Source: Actinomycetes bacterium
GTDB taxonomy: Bacteria > Actinomycetota > CALGFH01
Reading direction: 5' to 3'
Assembly: GCA_030152105.1 (NCBI GenBank)
Contig: JASLIH010000280.1
Coordinates: forward strand, 1 to 14,892
DNA length: 14,892 nucleotides
Below the pieces are notes generated by a model. It was not told where the DNA came from. It worked only from the letters and a program-made list of their open reading frames with translations, and made no database searches. A program made the position numbers and the translations under genes. Shown piece after piece: positions 1-5,046 of the stretch (position 1 is its first letter; each line of letters opens with the position of its first letter).

Positions 1-135
1 GCCGGCCTCCCGGGGGCGCTGGGGGTCGGCAACCTGATCTTCCCGCCGATCGTGTCCCCGACGGCACTGCTGGTTGCGATGGTCCTGGCCGTGTTCAAGC
101 CCTGGGGCCGGATCCGTGGTCCCGGCCGAGGGTGA
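1..135 (+). CDS. C-terminal tail of a membrane protein (partial)
   Basis: Frame 1 is open from the window edge to a TGA at 133-135 and gives 44 residues. The middle is hydrophobic and Pro/Gly-rich (NLIFPPIVSPTALLVAMVLA), followed by a positively charged tail (FKPWGRIRGPGRG). That is what a last transmembrane helix with a cytoplasmic basic end looks like. The start and most of the protein lie outside the window, so no family can be assigned. The clean transition from hydrophobic helix to basic tail and stop makes a real coding end more likely than chance, but 44 residues are weak evidence in DNA this GC-rich. Confidence 0.5.
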   Translation, partial: AGLPGALGVGNLIFPPIVSPTALLVAMVLAVFKPWGRIRGPGRG

Positions 136-155
136 ACGCCCGGGTGGCCGCGGCC

Positions 156-491
156 GATGACTTCGGGCACCTGGTGCACCAGCTGCCCGAGGCCGTCCTC
201 GTCCCCGCGTCACAACGCAGCGCACCGGGGACCCGCCGGACGACGCCGCGCTGCTCGCCGGCCTGTCCGACGACCGGCCAGGGCGCAGCCGAGCACGCTG
301 CCCTACCTCGACTACCTCACCGGTTCACCGCGCTGGAGCAGTTGCTGCGGTCCAACGGCCAGTGGTGGTTCCCGCATCCGTGGCTGGGCACCTTCGTTGG
401 TGACGCCGCGGTCGAGTCGGTCGGCGGCGGCGAGCTGGCCGACCTGCCGCCGGCCGACCTGGGCCCGCTCGGTCAGCTCGTCCTCTCCCCG
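156..491 (+). pseudogene. Frameshifted remnant of an FAD-binding oxidoreductase (cytokinin dehydrogenase-like)
   Basis: Pieces of one protein appear in order but in alternating frames: HLVHQLPEAVLVP in frame 3 (from about 168), DPPDDAALLAGLSDDRP in frame 2 (from 230), QPSTLPYLDYL in frame 1 (ending at 318), then HRFTALEQLLRSNGQWW and FPHPWLGTFVGDAAVES in frame 3 (318 to about 420), ending near GQLVLSP. From memory, these resemble the middle of actinobacterial FAD-dependent oxidoreductases with a cytokinin-dehydrogenase-type substrate domain; no search was run. The last switch fits a single lost C, with CTCAC where CTCCAC would keep DYL-HRF in frame. No FAD-binding N-terminus and no C-terminus is present. 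The protein cannot be made as it stands. Clustered sequencing errors in GC-rich DNA are an alternative explanation, but the missing ends argue for true decay. Confidence 0.6.
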
Positions 492-516
492 TGCCGAGAG
501 CGACGTGGAGGTAACG

Positions 517-727
517 ATGAGCAAGGTGGTCTTCGACAGCGAGCAGGACCTGGTCGAGCACGAGCGAGCGATCGCCACCTACTCGCGCAGGTCCGAAGCC
601 GACGGAGCCGGCAGTTGCACGGCCCGGACGTGGTCGCGCCGGCCCCCGTCGCCTCGACCGTGCCAGGGCGTTGCAGCACTTCGTCCTAGGAGCCAACGAC
701 CGGCGAATCCTGGTGCAGCTCCCCTGA
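517..727 (+). pseudogene. Small broken reading frame with an intact ribosome binding site
   Basis: An ATG at 517 is preceded by GGAGG at 507-511 with a 5-nt spacer, the best start signal in this stretch. It opens a protein-like N-terminus (MSKVVFDSEQDLVEHERAIA), but that frame then becomes Arg/Pro/Ser-rich shadow sequence and runs to 954 across the oppositely oriented gene at 772-1119. In frame 2, a plausible C-terminus (LQHFVLGANDRRILVQLP) ends at TGA 725-727. The simplest reading is a gene of about 70 codons with one or more frameshifts in the middle. The family is not recognised. It is also possible that only the first part is translated. Confidence 0.35.
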
Positions 728-771
728 CCGAGGATCCCGGTCCCAGCCGCTGTCCCCGCACAAAGCTCGCG

Positions 772-1119
772 CTAGCGCTTGGCCTTGACCCAGGCCTTGT
801 AGATGGCGCGGGCGGTGAGCAGGGCGACGATCGCGACCACCTGGCCGCCGATGGCGATCCGGGTGGCGTCAATCGCGGGGCGCCAGGTCAGGTCGCCGTC
901 GCGGATGATGAACGCCCCGACCGGGCGGGCGGTCATGCCGAAGCCGCCGCCTGAGCCCTTGCCCTGGGTCTGTGGGTCCTCGCCGCCGCCGGCGCCGACG
1001 GCGCCCTGAACCCGGGCGGCCGGGATGATGGTCAGGCCGTCCTTCTCGTACGGCTCCCCGAACACCCGCTTGACGGTCAGCGCGTCCCGCGCCTGGCTGG
1101 CGATCTCCTGAACGTCCAT
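772..1119 (-). CDS. GerW/YtfJ-family sporulation-type protein
   Basis: The protein has 115 residues. It starts MDVQEIASQARDALTVKRVF, has the family's pattern of a modified early segment (VFGEPYEKDGLTIIPAARV, residues 19-37), a Gly-rich loop (about 41-63), then VGAFIIRDGDLTWRPAID and one C-terminal hydrophobic helix (about 87-105) ending in basic residues. This is the short form of the GerW/YtfJ family. The Bacillus member is tied to spore germination, but actinobacterial and other non-sporulating relatives are common, so a role in sporulation should not be assumed. The ATG at 1119 is preferred over a longer reading up to 1329 because GGGAG lies just upstream and homology begins here. Downstream lie only gene remnants. 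Function in this organism is unknown; it is probably attached to the membrane. Confidence 0.85.
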   Translation of the reverse strand: MDVQEIASQARDALTVKRVFGEPYEKDGLTIIPAARVQGAVGAGGGEDPQTQGKGSGGGFGMTARPVGAFIIRDGDLTWRPAIDATRIAIGGQVVAIVALLTARAIYKAWVKAKR

Positions 1120-1258
1120 GCTCTGCTCCCTTCGTCGAGCCATCCTCCATTCTGCCCCTGGAACGAGGCGGTCGGGTCCGGCCAGTTCCTGATGACAGCA
1201 CCGGACGACCTGGGACTGAGCGACGAGCCGGAGTACGACCGGGTGCCGTTGCCGATAG

Positions 1259-1510
1259 GATCGCCCGGATGGAGACCTGTTCGGGCAGGCGACGGCGCCC
1301 ATGATGACCATGGCGGCCGACCTCGGCATCGGCTCGGGCCACTCGGGGGTGGCCGACCAGGAGCAGGCCCAGCGTGTGCTCGGGTTCCCGGACGGCTATC
1401 TCTGTGTGTACCTGATCGGGCTGGGCTACCCGGCCGACCGGGAACTGCGAGCGCTCCTCCGACCGGCCCGCCGGCCTTTCGACGAGGTCGTGCACTGGGA
1501 CCGCTGGTAG
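1259..1510 (+). pseudogene. C-terminal fragment of a nitroreductase-family protein
   Basis: From 1259 the frame reads DLFGQATAPMMTMAADLGIG, SGHSGVADQEQAQRVLGFPD and then YLIGLGYPADRELRALLRPA, ending RRPFDEVVHWDRW at TAG 1508-1510. This is the characteristic last third of nitroreductase-fold flavoproteins: helix, LGIGSG turn, GYP loop and the terminal Arg/Trp-rich tail. A TAG at 1256-1258 closes the frame upstream, and no reading of 1120-1258 restores the FMN-binding N-terminal part. An ATG at 1301 could start a 69-residue peptide, but that could not bind FMN or be active. The fragment ends 3 nt before the P1 peptidase start, so its translation, if any, could feed ribosomes to that gene. Confidence 0.7.
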
Positions 1511-1513
1511 CCG

Positions 1514-2590
1514 ATGCGGGCACGGGAGCTTGGCATCGTGATCGGTACCGGGCGGCCGGGGCCGGGGAACGCGATCACCGACGTGGCCGGGGTCCGGGTG
1601 GGGCACGCCACCCTGGTCCGGGGCGACGACGTGCGGACCGGGGTGACGGTGGTGTTCCCCTCCGCGGACGACCCCGACATCGAGCCGGTGTTCGCCGGCT
1701 GCCACCGCCTGAACGGCAACGGGGAGCTGACCGGCCTTGAGTGGGTCCGCGAGTCGGGGCTGCTCACCTCACCGGTCGCCCTCACCAACACCCACAGCGT
1801 CGGGGTGGTGCGCGACGCCCTGATCGCGGCCCGGCTGGCCAGCGGGCCGCCTCGCGAGGAGGCCTGGAGCCTGCCGGTGGTGGGGGAGACCTGGGACGGG
1901 ACCCTGAACGACATCGACGGCATGCACGTGCGCCCCGAGCACGTGGTCGAGGCGATCGAGGCGGCCAGGCCGGGACCGGTCCCGGAGGGCAACGTCGGTG
2001 GCGGCACGGGCATGATCTGCCACGGCTTCAAGGGCGGCGTCGGCACCGCGTCACGGGTGCTGGAGGACGCCGACGGCGGCTGGACGGTGGGCGTCCTGGT
2101 CCAGGCCAACCACGGCCGACGCGAGCGGCTGCGCATCGAGGGTGTGCCGGTCGGCGAGGAGCTCCCCGCCGACGTGGTCCCGGAGCCGGGCCCGCCGAGG
2201 CCGACCAGGGGCGGGTCGATCATCATCCTGGCCGCCACCGACGCTCCCCTGCTCCCGCACCAGTGCGACCGCCTGGCCCAGCGGGCCGGGCTGGGGGTGG
2301 CCCGCACCGGCGGCGCCGGCGAGAACTCCAGCGGCGACATCTTCCTCGCCTTCGCGACCGGCAACCGGGGCCTGGCCGGCGGGCGACTCACCGTGCCGCT
2401 CGAGATGCTGTCCGGCGAGCGCATCGACCCGCTGTTCTACGCGGTCATCGAGGCCACCGAGGAGGCCATCGTCAACGCCATGGTGGCCGCCGAGACCATG
2501 ACCGGCCGGGGCGGGGCCGTCGTCCACCGTCTCGACCACGACCGGCTGCTCGAGGTCATGGAGCGCTACCACCCTCGTCGGGGCCGCTAG
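1514..2590 (+). CDS. P1-family peptidase (DmpA-like L-aminopeptidase/D-esterase)
   Basis: The protein has 358 residues, the usual length for DmpA/BapA-type N-terminal nucleophile hydrolases. The N-terminal [17 protein letters not shown] (19-35) is the family signature, followed by the Gly-rich [20 protein letters not shown] (160-179) and an Asn in VLVQANHG (N200), a plausible oxyanion-hole residue. RGGSIIIL (232-239) matches the self-cleavage site of the family: known members cut between Gly and Ser to make alpha and beta chains, and the new N-terminal Ser (here S235) is the nucleophile. [12 protein letters not shown] (269-280) is the conserved beta-chain motif. No signal peptide is visible, so the enzyme is probably cytoplasmic. 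Members remove N-terminal residues from peptides or amides; the substrate here is unknown. There is no clear Shine-Dalgarno before the ATG at 1514, which may depend on coupling to the fragment ending at 1510. Confidence 0.93.
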   Translation: MRARELGIVIGTGRPGPGNAITDVAGVRVGHATLVRGDDVRTGVTVVFPSADDPDIEPVFAGCHRLNGNGELTGLEWVRESGLLTSPVALTNTHSVGVVRDALIAARLASGPPREEAWSLPVVGETWDGTLNDIDGMHVRPEHVVEAIEAARPGPVPEGNVGGGTGMICHGFKGGVGTASRVLEDADGGWTVGVLVQANHGRRERLRIEGVPVGEELPADVVPEPGPPRPTRGGSIIILAATDAPLLPHQCDRLAQRAGLGVARTGGAGENSSGDIFLAFATGNRGLAGGRLTVPLEMLSGERIDPLFYAVIEATEEAIVNAMVAAETMTGRGGAVVHRLDHDRLLEVMERYHPRRGR

Positions 2591-2598
2591 CGCGGCTC
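2581..2598 (+). terminator. GC-rich stem-loop at the end of the P1 peptidase gene
   Basis: The arms GCCGC (2583-2587) and GCGGC (2592-2596) flank a TAGC loop, and the stem extends outward by one G-U and one G-C pair. It overlaps the peptidase stop codon and lies between two convergent genes, where a terminator is expected. There is no T-run on either strand, so it would be an atypical intrinsic terminator at best. Confidence 0.3.
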
Positions 2599-2620
2599 GC
2601 CCGACCCCGGCCCCGCCCGG

Positions 2621-3799
2621 CTAGGCCGCGGTGGGGTAGGGCGAGGTGGTGACCTGGGCGCGGCGGTGGAGCTTGGCCACCTCGCCGGCCTGCTCGGGCA
2701 GGGCCAGGGTGACCACGGTCCCGGCCGCTCCGGCCCGTGCCGTGCGCCCGGAGCGGTGCAGGTACGCCTTGGGCTCGGTCGGCGGGTCGAAGTGCACCAC
2801 CAGGTCGATGCCGTCCACGTGGATGCCGCGGGCGGCGATGTCGGTGGCCACCAGCACCGGCACCTTGCCGGCGGCGAAGGCGCTCAGGGCACGGGCTCTG
2901 GCCGGCTGGGCCAGGTTGCCGTGGAGCGCGCCGGCCCGGATGCCAGCACGGTCCAGCTGGCGGGCCAGGCGGGCGGCGCGGTGCTTGGTACGCACGAACA
3001 CCAGGGTCCGGCCGGAGCGGGCGGCCAGCTCGGCCGCGACGGCCACCTTCTCGGCGGCCTCGACAACGCGGACCTGGTGGACCATCTGGGTGGTCGTGGC
3101 GGCGGTGGGCGCGACCGTGTGCCGCACCGGGGTGGTGAGGTAGCGGCGGACGAGGGTGTCGACCTGGCCGTCGAGGGTGGCCGAGAACAGCATCCGCTGC
3201 CCCCCGCGCGGCACCTGGTCCAGCAGGGCCCTCACCGCGGGCAGGAAGCCCATGTCGGCCATGTGGTCGGCCTCGTCGAGGACGGCCACGTCGACCCGGT
3301 CGAGCGAGCACGCCCCCCGGTCAAGCAGGTCACCCAGCCGCCCGGGGGTGGCCACGACGACGTCGACCTCGCGCCGGAGCTGCTGGACCTGCCGCTGGAG
3401 CGAGACCCCGCCGTAGACGGCCAGCAGCCGCAGCCCGAGCACGTCGGCCAGGGGGAGGAGCTCGTCGTGGACCTGGTCGGCAAGCTCCCGGGTCGGGACC
3501 AGCACCAGCGCGCGCGGCCGGCGGGCCGTCCGCCTGGTGTGCGCGCCGGCGGTCCGGACCAGCAACGGCAGCCCGAACGCCAGGGTCTTGCCCGAGCCGG
3601 TCTCGGCCCGGCCAAGGACGTCGCGGCCGTTGAGGGCGTCGGGCAGGGTGCGGGCCTGGATCGGGCGGGGCGTGGTGATGCCCCGGGCGGTCAGGGCCGC
3701 GGTCAGAACCGAAGGGATGCCGAGCTCGGCGAACGAGCGATCCGGCGTGGTGGGGGCGGATGAAGAGGTGGTCGGGGTTGTGGGCAATGTTGCGGGCAA
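2621..3799 (-). CDS. DEAD-box ATP-dependent RNA helicase
   Basis: This 392-residue protein has all the core helicase motifs in order: Q-motif TPRPIQ (43-48), Walker A AETGSGKT (65-72), PTRELA (102-107), TPGR (151-154), DEAD (175-178), SAT (206-208), LVFVRTKH (266-273), [11 protein letters not shown] (318-328) and [10 protein letters not shown] (348-357). It unwinds short RNA duplexes using ATP. It is close to the minimal two-RecA core, with only a short Ser/Thr/Pro-rich N-terminus and no long C-terminal RNA-binding tail. The start is TTG at 3799, with GGAGA at 3811-3815 about 11 nt upstream; TTG at 3787 is a weaker alternative. It lies downstream of cspA and a small unknown gene on the same strand, which suggests a role in RNA unfolding at low temperature, as for cold-shock helicases of this class. 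Confidence 0.95.
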   Translation of the reverse strand: MPATLPTTPTTSSSAPTTPDRSFAELGIPSVLTAALTARGITTPRPIQARTLPDALNGRDVLGRAETGSGKTLAFGLPLLVRTAGAHTRRTARRPRALVLVPTRELADQVHDELLPLADVLGLRLLAVYGGVSLQRQVQQLRREVDVVVATPGRLGDLLDRGACSLDRVDVAVLDEADHMADMGFLPAVRALLDQVPRGGQRMLFSATLDGQVDTLVRRYLTTPVRHTVAPTAATTTQMVHQVRVVEAAEKVAVAAELAARSGRTLVFVRTKHRAARLARQLDRAGIRAGALHGNLAQPARARALSAFAAGKVPVLVATDIAARGIHVDGIDLVVHFDPPTEPKAYLHRSGRTARAGAAGTVVTLALPEQAGEVAKLHRRAQVTTSPYPTAA

Positions 3800-3830
3800 G
3801 TGGGAACGACTCTCCGTTCAGGGTGGGTCG

Positions 3831-3846
3831 GGGCGCTCTGGCGCCC
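3831..3846 (-). other. Stem-loop between the 105-residue gene and the helicase gene
   Basis: A perfect GGGCGC (3831-3836) and GCGCCC (3841-3846) pair closes a 4-nt loop within the 67-nt gap before the helicase start. In the transcript it would sit about 30 nt upstream of the helicase TTG. It could mark a processing or attenuation point that sets helicase levels relative to cspA. There is no U-tract, so a simple terminator is unlikely. Only the complementarity is observed; the role is inferred. Confidence 0.35.
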
Positions 3847-3866
3847 AGTGGAAACGTGCTGGCGGC

Positions 3867-4184
3867 TCAGGCCGGGGGTTGCGCCTGCGCCCCAGCGGCG
3901 GGCCGCGCCGGCGTCCGGCGCGGGGTCGCGGGCGACACGGCACCGGCCGGCCCCGGGCCCGGCATGCGGCGCATGACGTTGAGCCGGCGCAGGCTCGCGG
4001 CCTGCTTCAGCTGCTCGGCCAGGTTGTCGAGCAGGCTGGTGGCGGGAACCGCCGGCTCGGCGGCCAACCGCTCGATCAGCCCGTCCACCATCACGTGGGC
4101 GAGCCGTTCGACCTCCGGGTCGACGGCCGCGACCGGCTGGTCGGGCAGGACTCTCGGCGTGCCACCGAGGCGGGCCATGCTCAC
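3867..4184 (-). CDS. Small protein of unknown function between cspA and the helicase gene
   Basis: The protein has 105 residues. The start is GTG at 4184, with GGAGGA at 4191-4196 placed 6 nt before it; the ATG two codons later (4178) is less well spaced. The N-terminal part is short and basic/Pro-containing. Residues about 24-70 look helical and amphipathic (EVERLAHVMVDGLIERLA, then SLLDNLAEQLKQAASLRRLN), and the last 30 residues are Pro/Ala/Arg-rich and probably disordered. There is no membrane segment and no recognised domain. It begins 18 nt after the cspA stop and is followed after 67 nt by the helicase, so it is probably co-transcribed with both. A role in the cold or RNA response is inferred from position only. 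Confidence 0.7.
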   Translation of the reverse strand: MSMARLGGTPRVLPDQPVAAVDPEVERLAHVMVDGLIERLAAEPAVPATSLLDNLAEQLKQAASLRRLNVMRRMPGPGPAGAVSPATPRRTPARPAAGAQAQPPA

Positions 4185-4202
4185 ATCAACTCCTCCGGGC
4201 CG

Positions 4203-4406
4203 CTACTGGACGGCGACCGGGCGCACGTTGGCGGCCTGGGGGCCTTTCTGGCCCTGGGTGACGTCGAACTCGACGGCCTGGCCGTCGGCCAGTTCCACGC
4301 CTTCCTGGACGGCGCTGGCGTGGACGAAGACGTCGTTGCCAGACTCAGGCTTGATGAAGCCGTAGCCCTTGTTGGTGTTGAACCACTTGACAGTTCCAAC
4401 AGTCAT
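4203..4406 (-). CDS. cspA: CspA-family cold-shock protein
   Basis: This 67-residue single cold-shock domain has the normal length. RNP1 is KGYGFI (13-18) and RNP2 is VFVHAS (26-31). The aromatic W8, F9, Y15, F17 and F27 form the usual nucleic-acid face, and the end [13 protein letters not shown] is typical of the family. It binds single-stranded RNA or DNA and melts secondary structure; many actinobacterial members are constitutive rather than strictly cold-induced. The ATG at 4406 has GGAGGGAGGG (4417-4426) upstream, part of which can pair into a hairpin in the leader. It is the first gene of a minus-strand group with the 105-residue protein and a DEAD-box helicase, and it is divergent from the membrane protein gene at 4575. 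Confidence 0.97.
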   Translation of the reverse strand: MTVGTVKWFNTNKGYGFIKPESGNDVFVHASAVQEGVELADGQAVEFDVTQGQKGPQAANVRPVAVQ

Positions 4407-4421
4407 GCTTGGTTGTCCCTC

Positions 4422-4439
4422 CCTCCGTTAGCTCGGAGG
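4422..4439 (-). promoter_or_regulatory. Anti-Shine-Dalgarno hairpin in the cspA leader
   Basis: In the cspA transcript, CCUCCG (4439-4434), a 6-nt loop AGCUAA (4433-4428) and CGGAGG (4427-4422) form a perfect 6-bp stem. The 3' arm is the upstream half of the purine-rich Shine-Dalgarno region; a second GAGGG (4421-4417) stays outside the stem, 10 nt before the ATG. Partial masking of the ribosome binding site would let temperature or protein binding adjust CspA output. The pairing is seen directly; the regulatory role is inferred. Confidence 0.5.
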
Positions 4440-4520
4440 TAAACGATCACGCCGACGCCGGGTGGTGCCAGCGGCAAAGGGACATGCTCGACTGTGAAGT
4501 ACGAAGCCAACCGTGAACCA

Positions 4521-4541
4521 GTGCTACACCGAGAGTAGCAC
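4521..4541. promoter_or_regulatory. 7-7-7 inverted repeat in the divergent cspA/membrane-protein intergenic region
   Basis: The perfect arms GTGCTAC (4521-4527) and GTAGCAC (4535-4541) are separated by 7 nt. The repeat lies 34 nt before the ATG at 4575 and about 115 nt upstream of cspA. The symmetry suits a dimeric repressor or activator acting on one or both genes. TACTCT, a possible -10 element for the cspA direction, overlaps it, but no convincing -35 is present. An RNA hairpin in the leader of the plus-strand gene is the alternative. Confidence 0.4.
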
Positions 4542-4574
4542 GTTACCCGCCGTCCCACCCCCCGGAGGTGCGCC

Positions 4575-4949
4575 ATGACCGGGCAGTATGTTCCCGGCAC
4601 CTGCAACATCGGCCCTGAGGAGATCGCGCTCCGCCGCCGCGCCGGCCACGCCGGCCTGGCCGTCACCGCCGCCCTGGCCGCGGTGCTGCTCCGCTCCGAC
4701 CTCCATCCGGCCTGGCGCCTGACCCTGGCCCTCCCGGCCGCCGGGGCCGCCTCCGGCTACCTCCAGGCCCGCCAGCGCTTCTGCGCCAACTACGGCTTCC
4801 GCGGCCTCTACAACTTCGGCGCCCGCGGCCACGAGCAGCCCGTCGACCGCACCCAGGCCCAGGAAGAGGACCGCCGCCGAGCCCTCCAGATCACCGCGAC
4901 CTCGGCCGCCATCGGGCTCGGGGTGGCGCTGGCCGCGATGCTCGTCTGA
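4575..4949 (+). CDS. Small conserved membrane protein of unknown function
   Basis: The protein has 124 residues. A strong GGAGGTG (4563-4569) precedes the ATG. It begins YVPGTCNIGPEEIALRRRAG (5-24), a pattern that recurs in small bacterial membrane proteins whose role I do not know. Two hydrophobic helices follow (about 25-39 and 48-64), then RQRFCANYGFRGLYNFGA (67-84), a charged stretch (about 86-103) and a third helix (106-123). The two cysteines, C10 and C70, both sit in conserved-looking motifs outside the helices and could bind a metal or cofactor or form a disulfide. It is divergent from cspA and lies 97 nt before mrpA on the same strand, so it may be transcribed into the Mrp operon, though the gap could also hold a separate promoter. 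Confidence 0.85.
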   Translation: MTGQYVPGTCNIGPEEIALRRRAGHAGLAVTAALAAVLLRSDLHPAWRLTLALPAAGAASGYLQARQRFCANYGFRGLYNFGARGHEQPVDRTQAQEEDRRRALQITATSAAIGLGVALAAMLV

Positions 4950-5046
4950 CCGGGCCGCACCGTCGCGCGTGCACCAGGCCCGCCGGTGTGCTGGACTCTC
5001 ACCCCGGCCAGAACGCGTCGCCGCTCGCCTGGGCCTGGAGGGAAGT

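Noticed and set aside
769..778. Palindrome GCGCTAGCGC at the end of the GerW-family gene
   Set aside because: It has no loop, so it cannot form a normal hairpin, and part of it encodes the last codons; short palindromes are expected in such GC-rich DNA.
1120..1258. N-terminal half of the nitroreductase in another frame
   Set aside because: All three plus frames were read. None shows FMN-binding motifs or nitroreductase-like sequence, so the fragment is treated as truncated rather than frameshifted.
1256..1261. TAGGAT as a -10 promoter element
   Set aside because: No TTGAC-like -35 lies 16-18 nt upstream, and the TAG is the stop that closes the nitroreductase fragment frame.
4521..4541. Inverted repeat as a CIRCE (HrcA) element
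   Set aside because: CIRCE has TTAGCACTC and GAGTGCTAA arms around 9 nt. Here the arms are in the opposite order and the spacer is 7 nt.
4950..5046. Terminator or promoter in the gap before mrpA
   Set aside because: Only imperfect, widely spaced complementarity and no -35/-10 pair could be seen. The GGAGG before GTG 5047 is the only site I can support.
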